A DNA stretch of 64,000 bases from Balanoglossus misakiensis (taxonomy: Eukaryota > Hemichordata): NCBI GenBank assembly GCA_040954595.2, contig CM082577.2:16244001-16308000 (forward strand), given 5' to 3'. The notes beneath the pieces are model-generated. The model did no database searches. It saw only the letters and a program-made list of their open reading frames with translations, and was not told the origin of the DNA. The position numbers and the translations under genes were made by a program. Within the stretch, counting starts at the first letter, position 1. Each line of letters starts with the position of its first letter. Positions 22,401-34,118 of this stretch are shown here, in pieces.

Positions 22401-25400
22401 TCTAAAAATTTATAGATTTTCCATTATTGAAGTTTTCTAGTATAAAATAATTATATCTGTAGATTTTAGCCAGTATTTATCTGTTATAGTTGTATAACTG
22501 CCTTGATTGTAAATTTTTTCATTGTTTGTATTCGAGTTGAAATTTGGAAAGTTCTTTCAATTTTATTCTAGTTTACCTGCACCAGAAGAAATTTTCAATT
22601 CCAGGTTAATACCTTCATCATGCCGACAACTCTTGGTGACGTACATTTTTATCTTTCTACAGGTTCGTATCCCGAGGACAGGTCAGCCAACGAACGAAGA
22701 TCCATTCGTGGCTATGCGACCAGGTTTAGAATACAAGGTAAAGTTATTTCTGACAGAGAAAAAAGTTAGAATTTAATAGTGTGGCCGAGACTTTGCACAT
22801 TTGATCACATGCCTTAGCCCTAGCACAAAGTTTGTGAATATCATTTTGAATGGTCATCAAATATGTTGGCTACGTTTAAGTGTGTTGCAGGTCATGGACC
22901 AAAATGTTGAACTGTTTTCTATTAACTTAGGCAATATTCTCTAATCACTGTATGCAGGGCATTTCTTCTCCATGGTTACTAGCAGCTTTAATTTCCTTCG
23001 GTGTTCTCTCCTGTGGGGACTTACTGACAATGTCTTGTTTATATACTTTCAGGCACAAGGTTTCTATATGTCGGGAAGGATGGTCAAGAAGAAAAGCTGG
23101 TATTGATGACTGAAGAAGAAAGAAGAAGAGTTTTTACAGAATGCCACGATTCGCCGATGGGAGCTCACCTTGGAATAACGAAGACATCACTGAAGATTTC
23201 ATCGAAGTTCTACTGGAAAACAATCTACCAAGACATTGAATCTTGGGTAAGCTACAGTTTCCATTCTAGTGTACTCCATCGTGCATATTTTCAACTAGTT
23301 ACAAGCCCTCGGTTGGACGTTCATAATGGTTTCGTTCAAAACTGAGTGTACTGTCCTATAGAGGCCCATAGCAACAGGCAAAATGATACTGGTGCCCCAT
23401 CTTAAACTCAAGAGAAGTGCACCATTTAATTCTGAAGCAATTTCACTCATGAAAATAACTTTCGTACGACACAAAGGTCATGGGGAGAAGTTCTGTCATA
23501 TATCATATTATGCTGACAACAGTGCAATGATCAGTACATATCTCTCCTCCCACCCTGAACAGATAAAATCATGCGACACTTGCCAGAGGTTTGAGAAGAT
23601 TAAGACATGTGCTCCGGAGCTCAAACCTATACCAGTGAAGGCCCCTTGGTATATGCTTGGCATGGACTTGATTGGACCGTTAACCACAACACTTCAGGGG
23701 AATAGATACGTATTAACGATCACCGATTATTTCACCAAGTGGCCAGAAGCAATTCCAATACGTGATAAGTCAGCCGCAACTGTCGCACACCATCTGTGTG
23801 AAACATTCTATAGGTAAGGGCAGTTTTTTTCTATTGGTCCAAATTTTAATCGGATTTTAGCTCTTCTGTTCCAGGAAAAGTTGCCCAATCCATGTAATGG
23901 ACTAATAATCAGTACATAAATTGTATTATTATACACCTACTGTCATAACCTATGGGAACTTTCCGTTTTTGGATGGTAGGGGCAGACATGATGCCCCAGT
24001 ACGGGAGACCTGTTAAGTCTAGTTGAGCTTTGACCTGCTGGATGTAAACGCATGTTTTTATGGACATAAACAAAAGTTTTTCCATGAGTCATGTGTAGCT
24101 AATTTGTCTGGTGTACTCATACATATAGGTGTTATGAAGTACATATTTTCAGTACATTTATTTTTTTCAGATTTGGAGCAGCTAAACATATTCTGACGGA
24201 CCAAGGAAGAGAATTTGTAAATGAGGTAATTTTCCCATTATGATACTATAAAAGGTCATTTTGACTCACCGTTTTTACAAGTATATGGTCACCTATGCAA
24301 GTTTAGGCACTGTTACCATGGCAAATTATCAACAAAAAATACAGTCATTTCATCATCATATGATTATTTGATAAAGTTTGTGATTGTCAATGTTTAAAAC
24401 ATTTAAAGCCCCAGTAGAACCTTTTGGCTATTTTCTCAAATATTTTTCTCCTGTTTATCCTGGTAATTATATTCTGCTCCAAATAAATGAAATGATAAAA
24501 TTGGTGTTAATGATTCTACACACTTTTTATTTTGTATAAACAGGTGAACGATTACGTATGTAAAATAATGAAGACTGAACACCGGATTACTGCAGCCTAT
24601 CACCCGCAAACTAATGGACTGGATGAGAGGATGAATCAAACAGTGAAGAGATCTATTAGTAAGCTGACCAATGAGCATCAGAATGATTGGGACCAATATA
24701 TATCAGCCTGTCTCTTCGGAATTAGAACAGTTCGTCAAGAAAGTACAAAATACACCCAATTCCAACTTATGTATAGTAGAGAAGCCAGATTACCTTGTGA
24801 GGTTAGTAGTTCATTACCAGAATATATCGTTGTTTTATTTCGTTTAGTCTATAATGTGCAAGATTGTATCCATTGAAGTGGAAGTCTGATTGTTTCCGTT
24901 GAAAACTGAAAACAGGTTCAGTCTAGAATTCATCTGTCAACAATGCAAATGATATATATTTTTTATTTTAGTCAACGCTGGAAATGTAAACATGGTACAT
25001 TGAGAAATTTTTGTCTACCTTTTTCACTTTGAAGGTTTTAATGGTGGAGGACGATTTGGAGGACGCACTCGAGAATTATGTAGCAGATGATAATACCAAT
25101 ATGGACCACAAGGCATACATGGATGAAGTTACACAGAGAATTACCTCTGTGCACAAAAAGGTACCATCAAAATTTAGTACATGCATGCCCGCCTTGAACA
25201 AGTTTGACAGAATACTGACCTGAGAGAAAAATGGTCATTGATCTTGACCACAACTTATATTGTATATGGATACTGTATGTATGAAGGCACACATACGTAC
25301 TTATGAACAAGACTCATTTGCAAGGTAACATATTGTAGCAAACTCATTTTTCACCTGGATATAAATGCAAAGCAAATATATGTTTAAAAAAGAAAATCTC

Positions 25401-27620
25401 CATCAATACCTATTCCAGGCTCTAACCATATAAACCCAACTATCGTGATCAAAATTATTGACAGCTTATCCACTGGGTTTATATATCAAACCAAGTGACT
25501 ACTGCTTTTCTCAATATAAAGATGTATGCAATCATGACATGCTTTTGAAAGGGACAAAGTCTCTCTCTTGATGCCCTTTTCATTATGTTTGATACAAGAC
25601 ACCATTTATGTTATACTACGTGTGTATATATAGTGAATCAACATTCGACCACACACAACTTCCATCCTGTTTGTAGGATATGAGAACGGTCATTCACTAC
25701 ATACATGTATACACATGTACATTAACATAAGTGTTGTCTCGTATCGAACATAATAAATGGAAAAAAAAGGAGAGTGAGTGAGAGTCTTTGTCCCTTTAAA
25801 AGCAACCAAGAAGAAAATAATATTGGGTGTATCATGCCAGACACAATAAATCAAATTTATTAATTTGTGTCACCCTGTTTTTGTTTTTTGACAGGTATTG
25901 GAGAACATTAAAATGGCCCAAGACAAACAAAAGAAGCAATATAAGAAGAGGATGTCTAAAGGAGTGAAATCATTCAACTTTGAAATTGGAGATGAAGTAA
26001 TGAAGAAGAATATGAGGAAACTTAGCAGAAAAGGTGACCGACTTACAGCAGACTGGTTTGGACCATACAGGTAAAAAGATTTTAATTGAAGCATTGTTGC
26101 AAATAATAGGTTGATATCCTGAACAAATTATGAGAAAAATTATTCTACATGTAGTCTTTTTATTTCATTCATTCAGAATATTCCATCTATTTCTAGTATT
26201 GTTTAGATTACTGACTTTAAAGGGGAGACCCAGGAAAGTGCAGGGCAAACAATAGAATCTTTGTAGAAAAGTGTTCCACTGTGTACTTCTACCTTTAAAT
26301 CTTTATCAATGTTTAATCTAGTCTGTTTACAAGCAGAACGGAGTATGTTTATAGTTGTATAGAAGTCAAACAGCATAGACAATTTTTCATATCGAACAAA
26401 ATCCACGTCAAAAGAGATCCACTTTGTCCCTTTAACTGCTCCCAACAATATTTATTTGTGACAATGGGAGAGTAATTTAAATATTTTCATCTTTGTGTAT
26501 GTGACACAGTGGGAGAATAATAACATGGTGCCTGTTTTATTTTGATTCCAGAATTGCAGACATTACGAAAACTGGTGTAAAGTTGATAGACAAGTCGACT
26601 GGGGAAGCTCTAAAAACATCAGTAAGCTATGATCAGCTGAAGCCATATCGCATACATGTTGTACCTTCACAACAACATGATGCAAGACCAGACACTACAG
26701 ATCATTCCAGTGAAGAACAGGACTTTGACCAAGCCAGCCAGGTGAATGGAACCACTAAAGTATTGCCATCTTCACAAACCGGATCCTCAAATTCAGCAGC
26801 TAGCATGGGAGAAGAATCTGGTGAATGCATATTGGTTGAAGTGACTCCATTTAAGCGGACCCTAGGAACTCTGCCAGTGAAACCAGCAAGGGCTCATAAC
26901 AAGGCTATGGTGAAGATGATGGAAACTCTTGCTTCAGATACTGCCTGGTTTGGAGATGAACTTATTGACCATTCTCAATTTCTTCTCCGTGGCCAGTTTT
27001 GTAATATTGATGGTTTCCAAGAAAGTGGTGTTGTGACTGCAGCTTGTATTGTCGGAACGCCAACCGACAAATTCGTACAGATCATGAATTTACAAGAAAA
27101 CCACTGGATCACTGTGTCAAACCTTGCTTGTGGAGATGGCACTGTTCGTGTGTATGACTCTATGTTCAGAGGTAACGCTAGCTACAGTATGTTGAAAGCT
27201 CTTGGATGGATGCTGTACACAGACAAGAAGGAAATGAAGATTGAGTGGATGGATGTTCATCGACAAAGTGGTTCAGATGACTGTGGTGCTTTTGCAATAG
27301 CAAATGCAACAGCTCTTTGTTATGGCAGTGATCCAACAGAGTATGCATGGGACCAACCTAAAATGAGAAACCATCTAAGACAGTGCATAACTACTGGGCG
27401 CATTTGCATGTTTCCAGTCAGAAGGAGAAGACGGACTGGCAGGATATCAACCTCTAGAACATATCCACTTTTTTGTCATTGCCGTCAACCAGAATTTCCA
27501 GAAGTACAGATGATTGAGTGCACTGGGTGTGAGAACTGGTATCATCCCACCTGCGATACAACACCACAGTCAGCATGGGACATCACTGACATTGCATTCT
27601 TTTGCTCAAAGTGTCGTTAA
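13490..27620 (+). CDS. Ginger/GIN1-type integrase-protease-PHD gene, ten exons
   Basis: Exons are 13490-13540, 22282-22321 (tentative, weak donor), 22663-22737, 23053-23246, 23563-23813, 24171-24225, 24544-24801, 25035-25160, 25895-26070 and 26552-27620. Every junction has GT-AG ends and compatible phase, giving 764 residues with no stop. The order is: N-terminal stretch with ERRSIR and FLYVGKDGQ, HHCC zinc finger, DD35E integrase core, GPY/F motif, Ulp1-like protease, PHD finger. This is the composition described for Ginger1 DNA transposons, from which the vertebrate gene GIN1 is thought to descend. The start ATG follows a GC-richer 5' region and opens MGDILRSDNWINGVNLK before a strong GTGAGT donor. 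Intron 1 carries the minisatellite. It could be a mobile element or a host gene; I found no clear TIRs. Confidence 0.75.
13724..21598. repeat. 7.9-kb minisatellite of 53-bp and 62-bp units
   Basis: About 140 head-to-tail units share GACTGAACACGAAGGG, CAGGCAGGGGGAAAC and TTTTCCACAGCT. Two length classes differ by nine bases: the longer has GGGAATAAATTCTACAGG where the shorter has GGGTACAGG. Other variable sites are GCTGC/GCTAC/GCTTC and AAACTTTT/AAAGTTTT. The 5' third is mostly 53-bp units, the 3' third mostly 62-bp units with AAAGTTTT. Both flanking degenerate units retain ATTCTAC, so the long form is probably ancestral. Larger blocks of about 491, 759 and 1079 bp repeat within the array. It lies in intron 1 of the Ginger-type gene. 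Confidence 0.97.
21600..22280. other. AT-rich intron sequence
   Basis: A decayed minisatellite-like unit (GGATAAATATTCTACACAGG) is seen near 21,667. The rest shows no coding or repeat structure. Confidence 0.5.
23053..25160 (+). CDS. Integrase exons: HHCC finger and DD35E core
   Basis: The zinc finger reads ECHDSPMGAHLG then, across an intron, SWIKSCDTCQRF, giving the His-His-Cys-Cys set. The three catalytic residues are Asp (23665-23667, GMDLIGPL), Asp (24199-24201, ILTDQGREFVN) and Glu (24625-24627, NGLDERMNQ). They lie on three separate exons. Counting through the splice junctions, 35 residues separate the second Asp from the Glu, the spacing that defines retroviral-type and Ty3-type integrases. 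All are intact. The following exon (25035-25160) is acidic and leads toward the GPY/F region. This fold cuts and joins DNA ends in the nucleus. Confidence 0.9.
25548..25798. repeat. TIR MITE, family A copy 1
   Basis: The ends AAAGGGACAAAGTCTCTC and GAGAGTCTTTGTCCCTTT are inverted copies, and pairing continues inward for about 55 bases (GATACAAGAC with GTCTCGTATC). A related element sits at 46,106-46,464. It lies in an intron of the Ginger-type gene and has no coding capacity. Confidence 0.75.
26552..27620 (+). CDS. C-terminal exon: GPY/F end, Ulp1-like protease, PHD finger
   Basis: The exon completes the GPY/F motif begun before the intron (DWFGPYR|IADITKTGVKL), then has a polar linker. A protease domain of the C48/Ulp1 fold follows, with the triad visible as His (27102, NHWITVSN), Asp (27156, RVYDSM) and Cys (27282, SDDCGAF) with a preceding RQSG. 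The last 50 residues form a PHD finger, from FCHCRQPE through MIECTGCENWYHPTC to FFCSKC, matching the Cys4-His-Cys3 order. The family cleaves SUMO-like or polyprotein substrates; PHD fingers read histone tails. The stop TAA is at 27618-27620. What this protease cuts is unknown. Confidence 0.85.
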
Positions 27621-28790
27621 TGGAACTACTGTCTGTTTAATGGAAGTACTGTCCGTTTAATGGAAGTACTGTCTGTTTTAATTTTTAAAGTCTTAGCAGT
27701 CTTAAATCCCTCATTTAATTTAATTCCATCAAGTCCAATCCCATGCCAACCAAGTCTCAGCAGTCTTAAATCCCTCATTATATTTTTGAAGTCTTAGCAG
27801 TCTTAAATCCCTCATTTCATTTCAACTTTTCCGTCTTAATAATAATCTCATCCAGTCCAATCCCATGCCAAGCAAGCCATCTCCAAACTAATGTGTAAGT
27901 CCCCGGTTTATTGTTGAAGTCTTAGCAGTCTTAAATCCCTCATTTAATTTTTGAAGTCTTAGCAGTCTTAAGTCACTCATTTAATTTATGGAAGTACTGT
28001 CCGTTTAATGGAGGTACTGTCCGTTTAATGGAAGTACTGTCTGTTTTATGGAAGTACTGTCTGTTTTTATTGTTGAAGTCTTAGCAGTCTTAAATCCCTC
28101 ATTTAATTTCAACTTTTCCATCTTAATAATAATCTCATCCAGTCCAATCCCATGCCATGCCAAGCAAGCCATCTCAAAACTAATGTGTAAGTCCCCGGTT
28201 TATTGTTGAAGTCTTAGCAGTCTTAAATCCCTCATTTAATTTTTGAAGTCTTAGCAGTCTTAAGTCACTCATTTAATTTATGGAAGTACTGTCCGTTTAA
28301 TGGAAGTACTGTCTGTTTTTATCGTTGAAGTCTTAGCAGTCTTAAATCCCTCATTTAATTTCAACTTTTCCATCTTAATAATAATCTCATCCAGTCCAAT
28401 CCCATGCCATGCCAAGCAAGCCATCTCCAAACTAATGTGTAAGTCCCCGGTTTATTTTTGAAGTCTTAGCAGTCTTAAATCCCTCAGTTAATTTTTGAAG
28501 TCTTAGCAGTCTTAAGTCACTCATTTAATTTATGGAAGTACTGTCCGTTTAATGGAAGTACTGTCCGTTTAATGGAAGTACTGTCCGTTTAATGGAAGTA
28601 CTGTCTGTTTAATGGAAGTGTACTGTCCGTTTAATGGAATTACTGTCTGTTTTTATTGTTGAAGTCTTAGCAGTCTTAAATCCCTCATTTAATTTCAACT
28701 TTTCCATCTTAATAATAATCTCATCCAGTCCAATCCCATGCCAAGCAAGCCATCTCCAAACTAATGTGTAAGGGCCTAGTTAAAGTATTA
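27621..28790. repeat. Complex tandem repeat 3' of the Ginger-type gene
   Basis: Three short modules alternate: GGAAGTACTGTCYGTTTAAT, GAAGTCTTAGCAGTCTTAAA with CCCTCATTTAATTT, and a longer block with AATAATAATCTCATCCAGTCC and CTAATGTGTAAGTCCCCGG. The long block recurs at about 27,840, 28,125, 28,375 and 28,710. One more partial copy is at 29,400-29,476. Starting directly at the stop codon, it occupies the place of a 3' UTR or of subterminal transposon repeats. Confidence 0.9.
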
Positions 28791-29156
28791 ACTTGGTTCA
28801 AATTCTTTCCCTCCCTTCCCACCCTTATCCTGCCTTCGGCCAGTGACTCTTATTGTAATTGATTTTTTTAAAGTTATAAGTGGTTTAAGTTTTTCGTTTT
28901 GTAATTCATTCTTAGCTGACGCACATTCAAGTTATGTACTTTAATTTTATGCCATCTTGTTTGTTATGTATTTAACTACTTTCAAGTTTTTGTATTCCTT
29001 TTAGTCGAAACATTGTCTCACTGCGATAGAGAATGTATACAATGCTTGTCAATGATTTATTTATTTTTGAACCTTTACCTTTGTACTTATTTGATTTACT
29101 GTAGGGGAGTTTAGGACTTTAGTCCATAGTTTAGTAGTGTAATAGTTAGGTTAGCA

Positions 29157-29310
29157 GTGTTGGGCCCCTATGCCAGCAGACCTCATTTGCATTTACATTT
29201 GCATTACAATGGGGCCCAACACGTGACTTGTAGTTTGTCAGTGTCTAGTAGTTTTGGTCCTAATAAATACCCCTACTTATCCAAGATACCTGTTCCTGTG
29301 TGTGTGTTTG
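29157..29310 (+). other. Hairpin followed by a polyadenylation-like segment
   Basis: GTTGGGCCCC (29,158) pairs with GGGGCCCAAC (29,212) around a loop of about 40 bases rich in ATTTGCAT. A CCTAATAAATACCCC stretch and a TG-rich stretch follow near 29,260-29,310, the order of a poly-A signal and downstream element. This could be the 3' end of the Ginger-type transcript or a solo terminal repeat. Confidence 0.35.
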
Positions 29311-29479
29311 TTTGTTTGCTATTCAACCAGTGATCCCCCTCCGCCATTCTCCACTCAGCCAAGCCTTTCAAGTGGAACTGGAATTTGATCCCCATTTTAT
29401 TTTTAAAGTCTTAGCAGTCTTAAATCCCTCATTTAATTTCAACTTTTCCATCTTAATAATAATCTCATCCAGTCCTTGT

Positions 29480-30150
29480 ATGTTCTGTTTCTAAAAATAT
29501 CAACAAAGAAAAATACAAGCATTTACAGCTACCAAACACTGATATAACCTGAACTATCCAGTTAACATGTTTTAGTAAAATTTACATTGGTTACCTGTTT
29601 AGAATCATTTAGTCACAACAACACCTACTACACAGGTAAACAAGTGTGCTCACTGCCAAGATATCGGATATGATATGAATCAACAATTAATATGAATGAA
29701 TTGGTGGTTCCACTTTATTGTTTCTTTGTTTTTAAGTGGGGGGTCTGCATAAGGCTTTGAGCACCCTATATTGTTTTATTGGAATGCCTGTTGCATACTT
29801 CTGATTCAGAAAAAAAATCCTGACATTGAGTGACCTTCATACATTGATGTTTATTAGACTGAACCCCCCCCCCCTCCCCCCCAGTAAAAACTCAAGTGTT
29901 CACAAAATACAAATATTGGTTAATGCATAAAAGAAATAAACATCAACAACAATCATTAAATCATCGGCGAATTTTCTTGAAGAAGACAAAGAGGAAGAAA
30001 TAAACAATAAAGCTGATAAAGGGGGCATAGTTTTACATTGCTACAGTGATAACGTCCTCCAGGGGTTTTCTTATGGTCGTACCCAATATAATGACCACTT
30101 TCGTAATCCGATATAAAGAACCTCGTAGGTCTACGCAGGGTCTAGAGATA
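29480..30150. other. No gene seen
   Basis: Mostly AT-rich sequence with one poly-C run near 29,866-29,882. I see no coding frame or repeat structure. Confidence 0.5.
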
Positions 30151-30175
30151 GCAGGTCGCGATGTTGTGTATGAGA

Positions 30176-30366
30176 GATCGTAAAAATTCTACATTGTACC
30201 ACTGCGTGTATTGTTTACGAATCGACGCTAGCGCGCGCGTGCGCATAGAACACAAGCGGACACTATTCTACAGCGGACGAAATTCTACGTGGTACCGCGT
30301 AGAATTTTTACGTTCGATTTTGGCGCATGCGCAAAGAACACAAGCGGATACTATTCTACGGCGGAT
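30176..30366. repeat. Nested direct and inverted repeat
   Basis: GAACACAAGCGGA followed by CTATTCTAC and GCGGA occurs at about 30,247 and again at about 30,336, a direct repeat near 89 bp apart. CGTAAAAATTCTAC at 30,179 is inverted as GTAGAATTTTTACG at 30,299. GCGCATGCGCA near 30,322 is an NRF-1-like palindrome. Confidence 0.6.
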
Positions 30367-30700
30367 AAAATAATTCATGAGACCGGGTTTCCCCAGACCC
30401 TCTTTCTGGAGTGCCCAACGGAAGAAGCAGGGGGGTCTGGGTAACCGAGACTAGGGCTTCATCAAGCTCGCAAACATCAATGTCGCTCGCTGTTTCGATA
30501 TTTTCAAACCCTAAAAATTCTTCTTCATCATCATCTTCGAGAAATATTCTCATTATTTCTGCATTTGCTACACCAAGATCCATAACTTTCCTGTCAGAAT
30601 TCGCGATATTTAAATTCAGGAGGAGACGTGAATAATTAACTAAAAATAGTCGGCAGCGCGTCCCTGGAGATTTCAATCGTTGATAGGGGCAAAAGTTCAA
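30356..30700 (-). CDS. Small acidic reading frame interrupted by the 61-bp repeat
   Basis: A 114-residue frame includes an acidic segment (IFLEDDDEEEFLGFENIE). Its C-terminal part is encoded by the 61-bp repeat copy 2. The acidic patch resembles N-termini of some DNA transposases, but no domain can be named. It may be a host or transposon first exon truncated by the insertion, or chance. Confidence 0.25.
   Translation of the reverse strand: MNFCPYQRLKSPGTRCRLFLVNYSRLLLNLNIANSDRKVMDLGVANAEIMRIFLEDDDEEEFLGFENIETASDIDVCELDEALVSVTQTPLLLPLGTPERGSGETRSHELFYPP
30385..30444. repeat. 61-bp repeat, copy 2
   Basis: This is the inverted-orientation copy of the segment at 12,669-12,729, with inverted ends GGTTTCCCCAGACC and GGTCTGGGTAACC. 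The two copies appear essentially identical. Confidence 0.65.
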
Positions 30701-31192
30701 ATGGTCACATATTTTCTTGGCGGGAAATGGGAGCCTATCATATGTTTAATAGTCATTAGAAAAAGATAGCACGTATTTCACAAGAAACCGTTACGTATCC
30801 CACACTTTTTGAATCGCCCGATTTTCTGGAATCTTGGGACGTTTACGGACGATTTGGCAGCACCAATATAGGATGTCTGAGGGCGCTGTGGACTGCACAG
30901 GGTTAAAGTCCGAGCTGTTATCAGATGCAGTGAGTGTCTCAGGAACAGATGTGTGTATGCACCATCAAAGTTGTCAACAACTCAGGTATTGCATAAATTT
31001 GAGGGGCACTTTGTTCAGTTGAGTATTCAAAGGGATACAGTAGTCTTTCTGTATATAAGTGTTCTTTCTGTATGTGCAAGTAGATCCATATAAAACATAG
31101 GTTTATGCAAATGTGTGTAAATATTTTTGGCAAATTTTGTATTTGTTGTCTTCTGATCCAACATCCAGTTTCCTGTTTTGTATTTTTCATAG

Positions 31193-31550
31193 ACAGCAGC
31201 ATTGATCAGAGTACAGGAGGACAACAGCTATATTTGTGGCCAGCCCCTGTTCCCATGCAACAGTGAATTCCATAGTGATGTTTATTGTATGACAAGCTGT
31301 GACCTGTACCAGTCCAATGGAAACAACTTACTACAGTGCAACAGCAGTATCATTTGAAGCTTGCTGTTTCTATTGTACAAGATAGTCTTCTGAATGATGA
31401 CTATATAACTTCACTCAGATCACAGTAGTGTTGTCAGACCATTGTGCAAAATGTGCAGAGACAGTGGCAAAGAGGCCAAGACATTGTTTGATTTCAGTGA
31501 TTTGCATGTTGAAATACTCAGAATATGTTGTCCAAACACCAACTGTAAGT
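31193..31550 (+). CDS. Possible cysteine-rich exons
   Basis: After an acceptor-like CATAGACAG, a frame from about 31,200 to 31,356 reads with YICGQPLFPCNS and DVYCMTSCDLY. A second candidate runs from about 31,428 (after CAGATCACAG) to a GTAAGT donor near 31,549. It reads LCKMCRDSGKEAKTLFDF and ILRICCPNTN, with a zinc-finger-like CxxC. Neither could be linked to a complete gene, and no family was recognised with confidence. Confidence 0.25.
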
Positions 31551-31739
31551 GTAATGGTCTATGTTATTGGTGAGAAATACAGTACTGAATTCAGTTTAAT
31601 GCAAGTACATGTATCAGGTTTTTATTTGTCTGAGATATTTCTGGTAAAAAGAGAAAAATTATCTCGCCTTGTCTGCATCTGTACAAAAATGTCAGAGAAC
31701 CGCATTTTACCTTCAGCCTAAAAAATTAATAAATAAATA

Positions 31740-32560
31740 AATATTCGCTCGCCGCTCCTGGAACTTGGTCCAAAAAATCCGATGAACAAGATTTTTTTTC
31801 TCTCTGGCCTAAATATTGACTATTTCTGATATCAGAATTGAATAAAAGTTGCACATATAAAAGGAACATGCCTGCCAAAGGTCAATGCAATATGACAAGC
31901 GGTTTCAGAGAAAACAATTTTTGACAAAAATTGCAAAAGTTTCCCCGATAACACATTTATGAAAATATCACATTTTGTTACAACATATTACTTAGGTTAC
32001 CCCTACGAACATGCCTACCAAATTGCAAAGCAATCTGACATGCGGTTATGAAGAAAGAAACTTTTGACCAAAAATGGCAAATATTGCTCAAAATTATAAA
32101 TATGCAAATTTTGCAACAATTTGAACAAAACTATGGTTACTCAGAAAACCATTAGGAAGCTTCACACTAAATTTTAAAGAAGTAAGCCCATCACTTTCAG
32201 AAATAAGGACTTTTTACCAATAACATGGAAAAATACAAAACAATGCATAAAAAATAGGAAATCAATAATATTAGCTAAAAACATACAGGACTGTATGAGG
32301 TTGACATAAGGTACATGCATACCAATTTTCAAATCACTATGACCAGTGGTTGTCGAGTTTTTGAGTTTTGACCGATTTCACATTTCCCAGCTAATTTGCA
32401 TATTTTTGGCAATGACAACTTCATTTGAACAAACTCCCATCTACAGCCCTGCCTTCATCTACACACCAAATATGGAGGTCATACGTGCAGCAGTTTATTA
32501 TTGTTTCTTGGTTCAACCGTCTGAAACTAAACAATTGAAATGGTTGTGTTGGATACTGCA
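31740..32560. repeat. Interspersed repeat, copy 1
   Basis: The segment near 32,338-32,500 (TTGAGTTTTGACC, CAGCTAATTTGCATATTTTTGGC, CATTTGAACAAACTC, ACACCAAATAT) matches 52,625-52,790. Upstream phrases such as AACATGCCTACCAAATTGC recur here and near 33,016. It is non-coding and appears to be a decayed repeat family in several fragments. Confidence 0.6.
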
Positions 32561-33599
32561 ATGAAATGAACTATGTTTGCAATCTTAACTGGATTTATTT
32601 GTTAATAAACGTCTTCAGACATTATTACGAGAAAATCGCCATGTGTCTAAGCCGGCATTTTTGAATGTGTTTAAATATAGCAGCTGATGGTCTTTGCCAT
32701 GTGCATTTAATGCTCAATGATGATTATTTGGAAATTCTTAAAGCAACTGTAAACAAAATAACCAAATGAAATTCACGAGCGCCACCCTTTGGAAAAGTGT
32801 AGGTTGGAAATTTTTTACAGATGAAAAAAATAACCTTTTATCTAATACTTTGCTTAATTTATTTTCAAGCAGAGAAAAAAGTGTGTTTGTGTGTGTGTGG
32901 GGGGGGGGGGGGGGGCAAGAACTGCAAGTTAATATTTCATCCATCCATCCATCCTTGTTTCAGAGAAAACTTAAAAAGTGGCCAAAACTCAAATATCACT
33001 TCAATCACCGCAAGGAACATGCCTACCGAAGTCCAAAGCAATCAGACAAACAGTTTCAGAAATTACAATGCTAAGAGTTCTACAAGGAAACAATTTTAGT
33101 GAGAACAATTACATTTCTGGCAGTGGATGGGAGACTATTGAAGAAAAAAACTAGGTAACATTTTGAACAACTGTGAATAATGTTACCCAATGAAGCAACC
33201 TGAAAGGGTACACCCTCAACCATATGCTAGCATCAACAATCAACAATCCATCACTCTAGGTTACTTGACATTTTTGAGTGTGTCCTGCATTGCTCACTCT
33301 CTCCCAACCCGCTCACCCTCAACAAATAAAACAAGGGCAATTGCAGTTTTCACAGTGGTTTTCTGGTTATTGGTGTCAATACTGAATTTCCAGAGTTAAA
33401 ACATTATAATATGTATAGCACAGCGAACCTCATCTCGAGTTATATACTTATCTGTCGACAATTGGATTATTTCGTTCATTTTTTCATCAAAATCAACCAC
33501 CAAGAAAAAGACAACTAAGTCTGGATGCAAGAAGTAACAGGTAGGCTTGTTTCACCATAGAGTGAGAAATGTTAAACTTTCTTTTTTTTGGGGGGGGGG

Positions 33600-33790
33600 T
33601 ATCTTTTCTTAGGGTAAGAGGGCATCTCTCAGATGAAAGAGACTTGAACAGCATGGACGGTGAAAGACCTGCACGTACACCTCAAGCTATTGACCATGAC
33701 TACCTGTCAACTTCAAAAGATCATACTACTGAGGAGAGGCTACAACAAGCAGCAGCTTATATTGAGCAACATGAAAAGCAAATTAGTTTA
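33600..33790 (+). CDS. Possible isolated exon
   Basis: After a poly-T and poly-G stretch, a frame encodes hydrophilic sequence containing HLSDERDLNSMDGERPART and EERLQQAAAYIEQHEKQI. The composition looks coding. The 3' boundary is unclear and I do not recognise a family. Confidence 0.2.
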
Positions 33791-34118
33791 TTATCTATCT
33801 ATACATTTTGTGCTTCAAATTAAAGCTTCCATTTAATACGTCAGATAAACAACCTATTTGTAATCTTTCTTGGATTGTGTGTAATGATTTTATTTGCATT
33901 CCCAAGATGGATCTTCATTCAGTGGCTTCCATATCATTAGGCAGTGAAAAAGTTGGTTCTTTTTCGTGCATTCCCAAGATGAATCTTGAAATAACTTCCA
34001 TATAATTAGGCAGTCAAACAGCAATTTAATAATTGTTCTGCATTCCCAAATGCACCTTTAAATAGCTTCCAAACATATCAGGCCTTTATACACAATGAAG
34101 ACAGCTACCTCTTACAAA

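Noticed and set aside
26213-26435. Possible MITE with TTTAAAGGGG and CCCTTTAA ends
   Set aside because: Only about eight bases pair at the ends and the interior does not fold, unlike the clear family A elements.
29100-29310. Possible LTR of a retrotransposon
   Set aside because: No matching second copy, primer-binding site or polypurine tract was found in the window.
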